Below the pieces are notes generated by a model. It was not told the origin of the DNA. It ran no database searches and saw only the letters and a list, made by a program, of their open reading frames with translations. Shown one piece after another: positions 22,496 through 30,298 of a stretch of DNA of 33,118 nucleotides. Each line of letters opens with the position of its first letter. The stretch's first letter is position 1. The translations under genes were made by a program, and so were the position numbers. Origin of the DNA: JBCCLJ01 sp039026915. GTDB lineage: Bacteria; Acidobacteriota; Thermoanaerobaculia; Multivoradales; Multivoraceae. The stretch covers positions 1 to 33,118 of the forward strand of contig JBCCLJ010000057.1 in the NCBI GenBank assembly GCA_039026915.1. The letters are read 5' to 3'.

Positions 22496-24258
22496 TCGGG
22501 ACTCCCTGCGGCGTCCCCGCCCTGCGGGGTGCCTTCGCCGCGCAGGAGATCGCGGTAGGCGCCGACGAGGAGGGCGCCGGGAGGGAAGTCCTCGACCGCG
22601 CCGTCGGACCAGACGACACGGATTTTTGAGATCTTCCCGGCTCCCGGGCCGGCCCCAACGAGGATCCGCGGATCGTTGGCGGCAGCGTAGCCGCCATCAG
22701 TATGGGCGCGCCGCAGCCGTTGGCGCCCGTCCACCGTCACCCGCAGAAGCGCACCGTGATCGACCCGTCCGGCGCGCAAGAGGCGTGCCCCCAGCCAGGT
22801 CGCGCCGTCGGCGACGTCGTTGCGCAGCAGGCGTGCGGGGCCGGAGTTGTTGGTGAAGACGAGGTCCGTATCGCCGTCGTTGTCGACGTCGCCGAGGAGC
22901 GCACCGCGGCTGACGTGCGACGCGGCGAAGCCGGCGCCTGCGCGCTTGGTCACCTCTTCGTAGCCTGCGGAGCCGCCGCGGAAGAGCTGATTCGGCTCGT
23001 CCAGAGGAAAGGCGTTGCGATCGCGGTCGGCGCCCGCGGGATAGGTGACGGCACCGTTGGCCGTCACCAGATCGAGCCAGCCGTCGTTGTCGAAGTCGAA
23101 GAACCCGGTGCCGAACGAGGTGAACTCCCAGCTGGGGTTGCCCAGGCCGATCTTCTGCGTGTCGTCGTCGAAGAAGCCGTCGCCCTGTGCGCGATAGAGG
23201 GTGTTCGTCTCGCGGCGGAAGTGCGTCATGAACAGATCGAGATCACCGTCGTTGTCGGCGTCACCGGCGGCGACGCCCATGCTGGCTTCCGGCTTGCCTT
23301 CACGGTTCACTGCGACACCGGCGAGCAACCCGTCGTCGACGAAGCGACCGTCCGGCTGCTGCAGCCAGAGCTGGTTGTCCAGCAGGTCGTTGGCCACGTA
23401 GAAGTCGAGGCGACCGTTGCCGTCCAGATCAGCGCCGACGACGCCGAGTCCGTTCGAGGCCACCTTCAGACCGAGGCGGCCGCTGACGTCTTCGAAGGTG
23501 CCATCGCCGCGGTTGCGATAGAGCGCGTCGAGCGCCGGCTGATAGGCGTTGGGCAGGCAGTAGTCCGGCTCGCCGCGCTCCGTCAGGCAGGTCTTGTGCG
23601 TGATCAGGTTGTACTCGAGGTAGTTGACGACGTAGAGGTCGAGATGGCCGTCGGCGTCGAAGTCGGTCCACGATGCCGCCGTGCTCCAGCGTTCCGAGCC
23701 GACGCCAGCGCTCCGGGTCACGTCCTCGAAGGTGCCATCACCGCGGTTGCGCCAGAGCTGGTTGCGGCCGTACTGCGGCAGGTAGAGGTCGGTCCAGCCG
23801 TCGTTGTCGAAGTCGCCGGTCGCGGCGCCGATACCGTAGCCCTCGGCTCGAATCCCGGACGAAGCGGTGACGTCGACGAAGCGCAGCTCGCCTGCGGGAA
23901 CGAGCTCGTTGCGGTAAAGCCGGTCCTGGGGCGGGCTCGCATCTCTCCACGGAAAGGTTGCATCGGTGGGCTTCAGATCGGCTCCAAGCATGGCGCTCTG
24001 CACGAGGTACAGGTCGAGGTCGCCGTCGTTGTCGAAGTCGAAGAGAGCACCGCCGCTGCCGACGACCTCGAGGTAGTAGAGGCGGCCCGACATGCCGTTG
24101 AAGTGCACGAAGTCGAGTCCCGCCTCCTTCGTCACGTCCTGGAACCAGTCTTGAGCTGCGAGCGGAGTCGCGAGCAGGTGCAGAGAGCTCAGGAGCAGAG
24201 AACCGAGCAGAGAAGGTCCCAGGATCTCGAGAGCGCGGAGGCTCTGCCGGACCCTCAA
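22492..24258 (-). CDS. secreted VCBS/FG-GAP repeat protein with ASPIC/UnbV C-terminus (CRTAC1-like), 1
   Basis: A 588-residue exported protein. The signal peptide ends near ATPLAAQ (about residue 36). Seven acidic calcium-type loops of the DxDxDG or close form are spaced along a predicted beta-propeller: DFDNDGDLDLY, DFDNDGWTDLY, DFDADGHLDLY, DLDGNGRLDFY, DADNDGDLDLF, DFDNDGWLDLV and DVDNDGDTDLV. The last 90 residues (from about WLGARLLRAG) match the ASPIC/UnbV domain, as in human CRTAC1. No enzyme motif was found. A calcium-dependent surface binding or matrix role is inferred. The start is TTG 24258, in a TTGA overlap with the upstream VCBS gene, and the stop also sits in a TTGA overlap with the TPR gene. 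Confidence 0.92.
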   Translation of the reverse strand: MRVRQSLRALEILGPSLLGSLLLSSLHLLATPLAAQDWFQDVTKEAGLDFVHFNGMSGRLYYLEVVGSGGALFDFDNDGDLDLYLVQSAMLGADLKPTDATFPWRDASPPQDRLYRNELVPAGELRFVDVTASSGIRAEGYGIGAATGDFDNDGWTDLYLPQYGRNQLWRNRGDGTFEDVTRSAGVGSERWSTAASWTDFDADGHLDLYVVNYLEYNLITHKTCLTERGEPDYCLPNAYQPALDALYRNRGDGTFEDVSGRLGLKVASNGLGVVGADLDGNGRLDFYVANDLLDNQLWLQQPDGRFVDDGLLAGVAVNREGKPEASMGVAAGDADNDGDLDLFMTHFRRETNTLYRAQGDGFFDDDTQKIGLGNPSWEFTSFGTGFFDFDNDGWLDLVTANGAVTYPAGADRDRNAFPLDEPNQLFRGGSAGYEEVTKRAGAGFAASHVSRGALLGDVDNDGDTDLVFTNNSGPARLLRNDVADGATWLGARLLRAGRVDHGALLRVTVDGRQRLRRAHTDGGYAAANDPRILVGAGPGAGKISKIRVVWSDGAVEDFPPGALLVGAYRDLLRGEGTPQGGDAAGSPD

Positions 24259-26528
24259 GGGGCGCTCCTCGCCACGAGGTCGAAAGCGGGGCGCTCGACC
24301 GGCTCGGCGCTGCGCTCGCCTTCGACGACCCGGTACGTTCTGCGGAGCGCGAGTCCTTCGAGCACGTCCACCGTGCCGCTGCCGGGCCAGGTCACCGTCA
24401 GCTGGACCAGGCGGTCCGCGGCTCCCAATCCGATCTCCTGCTGCAGGCTCGAGGAGCCGAACGAGCCGCCGTCCGAGACGTGGAGATGGACAGAGCGCAC
24501 CTCGCCGGCGGACTCGACCCTGGCTTCAATGCGAGCGCCAATGCCGAAGCGATTCGCCTTGCGTCCTTCGAGCAGCAGCGTGACCCAGGCGTTGTCGTTG
24601 CCGGGGTTCTCGAAGAGCGCGTTGCCGAAGGAGTCGCCAGGGTAGAAGCCGCCGAGCTGGTGGAAGAGGTCCTGGTCGCCGTCGTTGTCGAGGTCGCCGA
24701 GGGCAATGCCGTGTCCCTTCTGCAAGTGCCCGAAGCCGCCGGCGAAGGTGACGTCGACGAAGCGTCCGCCGCGGTTGCGGTACATGACGTTCGGCATCAG
24801 GCTGGCGAGGTCCGGCTCGCCGGTCCCCAGATAGACGTCGAGCCAGCCGTCGTTGTCGAGATCGCCGTAGTTGGCCCCCATCGGCATCGCCGGTCGCTCG
24901 ATGCCGACGCTGCGGCTGATCTCCGTGAACGCGAGGCCCTCTCCGCGATCGAGATCGTTGCGGTAGAGGAGCGGCTGACCGACGTCGGTCCTGGCGCCGA
25001 AGTACGAGGCCGTCACCTGGCCCGCCTGGGAGCGGTAGTCGGCGACGAAGAGGTCGAGATCGCCGTCGTTGTCGAAGTCGAAGAACCAGGTGGCGAAGCT
25101 CTCGCGCTCGGGCTTCAGCAGGCCGAGCTGCGCAGCGACGTCGACGAAGCGAGGAACCCCCTCGACGATGCCCTGATTGATGAAGAGACGGTTCTCACCG
25201 AAGTTCGAGACGAAGAGATCTTCGTCACCGTCGTTGTCGACGTCGCCGAAGGCCGTGCCCTTGGAGTAGCGGAAGTTGCTGACTCCGGCTCGCTCGGCCA
25301 CCTCGGTGAAGCGCCCCTTGCCGTCGTTGACGTAGAGCTGGGACGGGGCCGGGTTGCCCTGCGTCGATTCGTTGCCGACGAAGAGATCCAGGTCCCCGTC
25401 GCCGTCGATGTCCGCCCACGCGGCGGTCTGCGTCGGGAACGCCGGTGCGGCGAGCCCGGCCTCGCGGGTCACGTCGCGAAAGAACGGTGCTCCGTCGCGG
25501 GCGACGTTGCGAAGGAGCGAGTTACGGATTTTCCCTTCGCCGAGGAGCCAGGCGCCGCGCAGAACGAGCAGATCGAGACGCCCGTCGCCGTCCGCGTCGG
25601 CGTGATTCAGGTTGAGCCCGCCGAGCTGGCCGGTGAGGCCCCACGCCTCGGTGACGTCGGTGAAGGTGCCTCGATCGTTGCGGTAGGCCTTCATGCCGTC
25701 ACAGGGATCCCACGTCGAGCTGACGAGGTCGAGGTCGCCGTCGCCGTCGAAGTCGTCGACGACCGCTCCACCGGCGAGATCGAGGGCGTTGACGCCGAGC
25801 ACCGGAGCCCGGTCGATCCAGGTCGGAAAGTCGACGTCGCCGCCGAGGCGATCGTCGGTCAGCCGCCAGCGCTCCGGCACGCCCCGCGGGAAGTCCCCCG
25901 AGACGCGGCGTGCCAGGTTGAGCAGCCAGACCGCCTGCACGTTGCGAGGATGGCGCTCGGCGTACTCTGCGAAGAGATCCCCGGCGATCTTGCTGTGTTC
26001 CGGCAGCTCGTGCACGGCCTCCGGTGAGAGCGGCAGGATGCAGCTGGCAGCGTTGCGGTGACCGACGCAGTTGAGGTCCTCCGCCCGCTGCAGGTGCGCC
26101 AGAGCCAGGTTCCAGTCGACGGAAGAGCGCAGGCCGCCGTCGAGGGAGTGCTCGGCGACGAGCGTGCGAGCCCGTTGGAGCTGCTCGATCGACTCTTCGG
26201 TGCGGCCAAGACGCAGGTACTCGCGTCCGAGCACGCCGTGAGCTGCCGCCTGCCGGTCCATCGTCTCGAACCCTGCGGGCATCTGAGCTTCGATCTGGCG
26301 CGCCAGACGGTCGGTGAAGTAGGTGTTCGCTCCGGCTTTGACTTCTTCACAGACGCGCCGGAACTCCTCCGTCACGGTCTCGGTCTGGCCGGCGGTCGGG
26401 AGAGCGAGGAGCGCAGCCAGACAGGCGCAGGTGAGCCGCACGAGGCGAAGCTCTCGCAGCGGCCTTCGGAACGGACGCGAGGGGACGGCGTCGGCCCGGG
26501 CCAGGCGCAGACGCGGCCGGATCCACAT
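24255..26528 (-). CDS. secreted TPR-VCBS-ASPIC/UnbV protein (CRTAC1-like), 2
   Basis: A 757-residue protein and first gene of the cluster. A long basic N-terminus precedes a hydrophobic segment (LVRLTCACLAALLALPTAGQ, about 29-48), giving an unusually long signal peptide. A shorter start at an internal GTG is possible. Residues about 50-210 are helical and TPR-like. From about 215 to 640 there are seven DxDxDG loops (such as DFDGDGDLDL, DIDGDGDLDL, DVDNDGDEDL and DLDNDGWLDV) of a VCBS propeller. From about 650 to 740 lies the ASPIC/UnbV block with NRFGIGARIE and GGSFGSSSLQ. It differs from the second VCBS protein by carrying its own TPR region. It probably acts outside the cell or at the surface. 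A TATAAT sits 8 nt before ATG 26528 with no Shine-Dalgarno. Confidence 0.9.
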   Translation of the reverse strand: MWIRPRLRLARADAVPSRPFRRPLRELRLVRLTCACLAALLALPTAGQTETVTEEFRRVCEEVKAGANTYFTDRLARQIEAQMPAGFETMDRQAAAHGVLGREYLRLGRTEESIEQLQRARTLVAEHSLDGGLRSSVDWNLALAHLQRAEDLNCVGHRNAASCILPLSPEAVHELPEHSKIAGDLFAEYAERHPRNVQAVWLLNLARRVSGDFPRGVPERWRLTDDRLGGDVDFPTWIDRAPVLGVNALDLAGGAVVDDFDGDGDLDLVSSTWDPCDGMKAYRNDRGTFTDVTEAWGLTGQLGGLNLNHADADGDGRLDLLVLRGAWLLGEGKIRNSLLRNVARDGAPFFRDVTREAGLAAPAFPTQTAAWADIDGDGDLDLFVGNESTQGNPAPSQLYVNDGKGRFTEVAERAGVSNFRYSKGTAFGDVDNDGDEDLFVSNFGENRLFINQGIVEGVPRFVDVAAQLGLLKPERESFATWFFDFDNDGDLDLFVADYRSQAGQVTASYFGARTDVGQPLLYRNDLDRGEGLAFTEISRSVGIERPAMPMGANYGDLDNDGWLDVYLGTGEPDLASLMPNVMYRNRGGRFVDVTFAGGFGHLQKGHGIALGDLDNDGDQDLFHQLGGFYPGDSFGNALFENPGNDNAWVTLLLEGRKANRFGIGARIEARVESAGEVRSVHLHVSDGGSFGSSSLQQEIGLGAADRLVQLTVTWPGSGTVDVLEGLALRRTYRVVEGERSAEPVERPAFDLVARSAP

Positions 26529-26536
26529 GGCCCTCG

Positions 26537-26542
26537 ATTATA
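26537..26542 (-). promoter_or_regulatory. consensus -10 (TATAAT) directly before the VCBS cluster
   Basis: TATAAT on the minus strand ends 8 nt before the first ATG of the cluster. In a GC-rich genome a perfect -10 there is unlikely to be chance. Transcription would start 1-3 nt before the ATG, giving a nearly leaderless mRNA, which fits the lack of a Shine-Dalgarno. No good -35 box is visible 16-18 nt upstream. Confidence 0.55.
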
Positions 26543-26628
26543 GGTCTGCAGGCTGCGCCGGGTTCGTCGCCGCTGCGGTAGTCTGCCGCTCGAAGTTCCG
26601 ACGGATCTGGCGAAACAGGAGACCGATG

Positions 26629-27375
26629 ATGAGCGAGCCTCTGGTTCAACGCACCGACACCGGCGGCGTTGCAACGCTGACCCTCAACCGCCCCGACAAG
26701 CTGAACGCGCTCTCTCCGTCACTCTTCGTCGAGCTGCGCGAGCACATCGACGCACTGGCGCACCAGCCGGACGAGGTCGCTTGTGTCGTCCTGCGTGGCG
26801 CCGGGCGCTCGTTTTGTGCCGGCAACGATCTCGGCGCCATCGCCGCAGGCGAGGAGGCGCCGACTCCGCACTTCCAGGGCGAGACGGTCGAGGCGCTCGA
26901 GGCCCTGCCGCAGCCTTCGATCGCCGCCGTCCGCGGCCACTGCTATACGGGCGGGCTGGAGCTGGCCCTGGGCTGCGATCTCATGGTGGTCTCGGAGACG
27001 GCGAAGCTCGCCGATACCCACGGCAAGTGGGGGCTCACTCCGGTTTGGGGCCTGAGCCAGCGCCTACCGCGTCGCGTCGGCATGCTGCGCGCCAAGGAGA
27101 TGATGTTCACTGGACGCGTCGTCGGCGGCGCGGAAGCCGCTGAGATCGGTCTCGCCCTCGAGTGCGTGCCCGACGACGCTCTGGAAGCCCGGATCGACGC
27201 ACTGACGTCGGCGATGGCCGAGAACTCCTGGCACACACTCCGTGGCGACAAGATGCTGCTCCACGGTGGCGTAGGCATGGACCTGAGCGAAGGCCTCGCC
27301 TGGGAGCGCCAGCACAGCCCTGGTCGCGGGCCGGACTCCGCGGAGAGGATCGCAGCCTTCGGCAAGAAGGGCTGA
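26629..27375 (+). CDS. enoyl-CoA hydratase/isomerase (crotonase) family protein
   Basis: A 248-residue cytoplasmic crotonase. The oxyanion-hole strands are SFCAGNDL (61-68) and HCYTGGLELALGCD (104-117). E111 matches the first catalytic glutamate of rat enoyl-CoA hydratase (Glu144). The second one (Glu164) should fall in ADTHGKWGLTP at 128-138, where I see no glutamate, K133 being the nearest alignment. Simple hydratase chemistry is therefore doubtful, and an isomerase, hydrolase or other crotonase reaction is possible. ATG 26629 is preferred over the adjacent ATG 26626 because AGGAG is 7 nt before it. The gene is 2 nt before the TesB gene, so both act in one acyl-CoA pathway. Confidence 0.92.
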   Translation: MSEPLVQRTDTGGVATLTLNRPDKLNALSPSLFVELREHIDALAHQPDEVACVVLRGAGRSFCAGNDLGAIAAGEEAPTPHFQGETVEALEALPQPSIAAVRGHCYTGGLELALGCDLMVVSETAKLADTHGKWGLTPVWGLSQRLPRRVGMLRAKEMMFTGRVVGGAEAAEIGLALECVPDDALEARIDALTSAMAENSWHTLRGDKMLLHGGVGMDLSEGLAWERQHSPGRGPDSAERIAAFGKKG

Positions 27376-27377
27376 GC

Positions 27378-28283
27378 GTGCCTGAAGCGTCGGGCGACGA
27401 GAGCTTCCACGTCGCCGACGAGTGGGTCCGCGAACGGCTCCGTGCGCTGGCGCTCGAGCCTCTCGGGGACGGGCGCTACGCGGTGCCCGCTCTGCGGCGC
27501 AAGGGGCCGAGCTTCGGCGGGCTGCTCGCCGCGCAGACGGTGGTCGCAGGCGCTCTCGAGACCTCGGCGGATCGCTCGCTGCACTCGATCCACGGCCACT
27601 TCCTGCGCGCGGGACGCAGCGACGAAGCGACCGAGATCGTGGTCGAACGGTTGCGTGACGGCGGCAGCTTCAGCACTCGTTCTGCGAGCGTTTTGCAGGG
27701 GGGGCGAGAGGTCTTCCGAGCGACTCTCGGCTACGCGGTGCCGGAGGACGGCTTCGCCTGGCAGGAGGCGGAGATGCCTGCGGCGCCCTCCCCAGAGGGA
27801 CTTCCCGATCGAGAGATGCTGCGGGCCGAGCGCTACAGCGCGCGCTTTGGCTCGGACCTGCCGATCTTTCGTAGCGCCGTCGAGATCCGTCTCTGCGATC
27901 CGCGCGTGGTCGAGCCGGGAGAAGTGCTGCCACCCGAGCAGACGACCTGGTTCCGCCTGCGCAGCGCCTTCGCCGCGCCGGACGCGCCGCGCCACGATCT
28001 GCTGCAGCAGGCTTTTCTCGTTTACGCCACGGACCGCACGATGCTCGGAACGGCCCGGTTGCCGCTCGAGCTTCCGCGTCAGGAGATTCTCAACGTCTCG
28101 CTCGATCACGCCGTCTGGCTGCATCGGCCTACCGATGTCACGCAGTGGCATCTCATGCACTCCTCCAGCGAGGTGATGGCCAGCGCGCGTGCGCTGATAC
28201 AGACGCAGGTCTTCGACCAGCAGGGAAAGCTGGTGGCCTCTGCGACCCAGGAAGGACTCGTCCGTCAGCGACGGCGCGACTAG
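27378..28283 (+). CDS. tesB: acyl-CoA thioesterase II (TesB)
   Basis: A 301-residue double-hotdog thioesterase that releases CoA from medium- and long-chain acyl-CoA. The E. coli triad (Asp204, Thr228, Gln278) aligns by eye with D219 (VYATD), S241 (NVSLDHAVWLH, Thr replaced by Ser) and Q291 (ATQEG). Other family marks are RRKGPSFGGLLAAQ near 41-53, SIHGHFLRAG near 70-79, and LDHAVWLHRP. The start is GTG 27378, 2 nt after the crotonase stop. AAGG lies upstream and the family N-terminus follows shortly after. It is translationally linked to the crotonase. Its stop shares the CTAG tetranucleotide with the convergent TonB-like gene. Confidence 0.94.
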   Translation: MPEASGDESFHVADEWVRERLRALALEPLGDGRYAVPALRRKGPSFGGLLAAQTVVAGALETSADRSLHSIHGHFLRAGRSDEATEIVVERLRDGGSFSTRSASVLQGGREVFRATLGYAVPEDGFAWQEAEMPAAPSPEGLPDREMLRAERYSARFGSDLPIFRSAVEIRLCDPRVVEPGEVLPPEQTTWFRLRSAFAAPDAPRHDLLQQAFLVYATDRTMLGTARLPLELPRQEILNVSLDHAVWLHRPTDVTQWHLMHSSSEVMASARALIQTQVFDQQGKLVASATQEGLVRQRRRD

Positions 28284-29119
28284 TAGACGGGGCGGTTCGG
28301 GTCGCCGGAATCGTAGGTCAGCACGCTGGAGAAAAAGAGACCGACCGGGCGGCCGTTGAGACGGGGCGGACGGTAGACCCAACCGCGCACGGCGTCGAGC
28401 GCGAGGGGCGCGAAGACCGGATCGACGCCGGAGCCGACACGCGCCTTGGCGAAGCAACCGTCGGCGTCGATCGTGCCCTGAATCCGAGCCGTCACCTTGC
28501 CTTGGAGCTTCTTCGCGTCCTCGCCCCTTGGAATCGCTTCGCGGTCCTGAATCTGCTGCGGTTTGACAGCCATGTCCGCACTGCCTTCCTCGACGCGCGG
28601 CAGGTACTTGACGCCCTCCGTCGGAAGCCGCGCGAAGCGCAGCGACTCCGGATGCTCGTCGGCCAACAGTTCGCGAACGCGGCACAGGTCGACGCGCACG
28701 GCGTCCGCTGTCGGGCCGTCCCTGCGGTCGAGCAGCGTTCTCAGCTTGCCCAGCTCGGCTTCGACTCCGTCGAGCTCGCCGAGAGCTGCGCGCGCCACGA
28801 GCAGCTCGGCTCTCGCCAGCTGACTGCGCGGCTCCTCGCCGACGCCGAGCGCCTCCTCGGCTGCCGTTCGGGCCGCTCCGGGGTCGTCGTGATCGTTGGC
28901 GAAGCGGGCCTGAGCGAGACGCACCTCGAAGAGCTGATCGGGCTCCTCGGCGAGGAGCTTGGCGAAGAGCTTGTCGGCACGGGCGACGCGTCCCTGACCG
29001 AGGAGATCGAGCGCCTTCTCGATCTTCGGATGGAGCTCGACTTCGTCGAGTGTCCGCCCGCCCGGTGTGGACACGAACAGCAGCGAGGTCGCAATGAGGA
29101 GGGAGAGCACGGAACTCAC
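28280..29119 (-). CDS. exported protein with TPR-like region and TonB C-terminal-like domain
   Basis: A 279-residue protein. A short hydrophobic N-terminus (SSVLSLLIATSLLFVSTPGG) acts as signal peptide or anchor. Helical repeats follow at about 25-150 (ALDLLGQGRVARADKLFAKLLAEEPDQ style). The last 75 residues, VTARIQGTIDADGCFAKARV followed by the AVRGWVYRPPRLNGRPVG block, resemble the TonB C-terminal fold found in energy transducers and many orphan secreted proteins. It lacks the proline-rich spacer of real TonB, so energy transfer to outer-membrane receptors is unlikely. The start is GTG 29119 with GGAGGT 8 nt upstream. It lies 24 nt after the sulfotransferase gene, forming a pair with it. 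Confidence 0.8.
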   Translation of the reverse strand: MSSVLSLLIATSLLFVSTPGGRTLDEVELHPKIEKALDLLGQGRVARADKLFAKLLAEEPDQLFEVRLAQARFANDHDDPGAARTAAEEALGVGEEPRSQLARAELLVARAALGELDGVEAELGKLRTLLDRRDGPTADAVRVDLCRVRELLADEHPESLRFARLPTEGVKYLPRVEEGSADMAVKPQQIQDREAIPRGEDAKKLQGKVTARIQGTIDADGCFAKARVGSGVDPVFAPLALDAVRGWVYRPPRLNGRPVGLFFSSVLTYDSGDPNRPVY

Positions 29120-29143
29120 ACTATCGGACCTCCGCTGCCGGAC

Positions 29144-29863
29144 TCAGGTCAGACTCCAGAGGAGAGCCGCGAGGGCAGCGATTGCGGCGAGCACGATGAG
29201 TCTGCCCAGAACGGCCATGCCGAGCATGCGTCGCCTCATCTCCCGCCTCTCGTTGACGCGGGGGAAAGGCTGTTCGGGAACTTCGAGGCCCAGGAACTCG
29301 CAGAGTGGCTCCCAACCGTCGGTGGCACGGAAGCTGAGCAGTCTCTCCGGAGGGACTGCAGCGCTCACCTCCTCGATGTGCTCCTGGTATCTGGCGATCG
29401 AGCGTTCGCGGTCCGGCATCGTGCCGCCATGGAAGCGATCCCAGATCAGACCGCGCGCCATCTGATTCAGATGCCGTACCGGCGGCAGCAGCGGCTCGAG
29501 GATTCTGGATTCCCACATGAGCTGCGGCCGGTAGATCGTGTCGAGCGTGCTGTCGAACCAGGACTCGGCGCCTTTGGGATGCAGGGTCAGGATGACCTTC
29601 GCCTCAGGGTAGGCCTCGAGTAGCTGGCGCCAGACGGCGGCGCCGGGGTTGTCGACCGTCGCTCGATAGTCGGCGAGGACCTTCTCCCAGTCGTGCTCGG
29701 TCTCGGGCGGCTCGCTCGCTACGCGCAGCCAGAAGAGGCGATGGGAACGCCGAGGCAGCACTTCGCTCATGTGGTAGCAGGGCAGTCCGAGCTGGTCGAG
29801 CGCCGTCTTCAGCGACAGGGTACCGGTGCGGCCGAAGCCAACGCCGAGAACGTCGATGGGCAT
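29144..29863 (-). CDS. sulfotransferase family protein (PF17784-like) with C-terminal membrane segment
   Basis: A 239-residue protein with an N-terminal P-loop-like motif, GVGFGRTGTLSLKTAL (7-22), and the helical core of the small sulfotransferase-like P-loop family. The central TLHPKGAESWFDSTLDTIY stretch and the DRFHGGTMPDRE stretch are typical of that group. They suggest binding of a phosphosulfate donor, but catalytic activity is not proven for many members. The last 24 residues (from about 216, AVLGRLIVLAAIAALAALLW) form one hydrophobic span, so it may be tail-anchored in the membrane. ATG 29863 has GAGGAGAG upstream. It is divergent from the small gene at 29938 and leads the TonB-like gene. 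Confidence 0.87.
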   Translation of the reverse strand: MPIDVLGVGFGRTGTLSLKTALDQLGLPCYHMSEVLPRRSHRLFWLRVASEPPETEHDWEKVLADYRATVDNPGAAVWRQLLEAYPEAKVILTLHPKGAESWFDSTLDTIYRPQLMWESRILEPLLPPVRHLNQMARGLIWDRFHGGTMPDRERSIARYQEHIEEVSAAVPPERLLSFRATDGWEPLCEFLGLEVPEQPFPRVNERREMRRRMLGMAVLGRLIVLAAIAALAALLWSLT

Positions 29864-29924
29864 GCGGTCTCTCCTCTGTCGACCGGGTGTTGTCGAAGGT
29901 GTGTCGCCATCGTAGCGAAGTGGC

Positions 29925-29930
29925 TACACT
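29925..29930 (+). promoter_or_regulatory. candidate -10 element (TACACT) for a leaderless transcript
   Basis: TACACT in GGCTACACTGGCC ends 7 nt before ATG 29938. Transcription starting at the usual distance would begin at or one base before the ATG. There is no Shine-Dalgarno. The same hexamer and context occur at 1174 and 12800. Confidence 0.5.
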
Positions 29931-29937
29931 GGCCCGT

Positions 29938-30273
29938 ATGACGGTGGAGCGATTGAGCGACGAGGCCTTCCGCAGTCTCGAGGCAGGCCGGATCGACCGC
30001 GCGGAGAGCCAGCTGCGGGAGGCGTTGGAAGCCGCGCGACGGGAGGTGCGTCGGGATCTCGAGATCCGCCTCGCCTGCGCGCTGGGCGAGCTCATGGTGA
30101 CGACGGGGCAGAGCTCCGTCGGCGCGGAGCTCTTCGCACACACCCTGGAGCTGATCGACGGGTTCCCGGCGGCGTCACGCGAAGACTTTGGCTCGCAGCG
30201 GCGCATCTCGCGTCGCTACCTCGACGAGCTCCAGCCGCTCGACGATCCCGAGATCGTCGAGTGGGGCGACTGA
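29938..30273 (+). CDS. small helical (TPR-like) protein, unknown function
   Basis: A 111-residue acidic, mostly helical protein. FRSLEAGRIDRAESQLREAL and a later GELMVTTGQSSVGAELFAHTL stretch look like one and a half to two TPR units. No signal peptide is present, so it is probably cytoplasmic. I do not recognise a family. It has good codon character, and ATG 29938 directly follows a -10-like box, favouring it over an upstream frame extension to 29887. It is a single gene between the divergent sulfotransferase and the convergent YcaQ gene, 25 nt from the latter's end. It could be a small adaptor. Confidence 0.7.
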   Translation: MTVERLSDEAFRSLEAGRIDRAESQLREALEAARREVRRDLEIRLACALGELMVTTGQSSVGAELFAHTLELIDGFPAASREDFGSQRRISRRYLDELQPLDDPEIVEWGD

Positions 30274-30298
30274 GCTCCGGTCGAGATCGGCGCGCGGG

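Noticed and set aside
22702..26027. Long plus-strand open frames opposite the two VCBS genes
   Set aside because: They arise from the reverse complement of repeated Asp/Gly codons, are Val/Glu/Ala-rich without motifs, and lack ribosome sites.
22492..26528. Regularly spaced GTCGTTGTCGAAGTC-like DNA repeats resembling a repeat array
   Set aside because: They are the reverse complement of codons for the DxDxDG loops. Spacing varies and the intervening sequence is coding, so this is not a CRISPR or satellite array.
30241..30258. 7-bp hairpin GACGATC/GATCGTC at the end of the small gene
   Set aside because: It lies within codons DDPEIV and has no U-tract. It probably reflects coding constraint.
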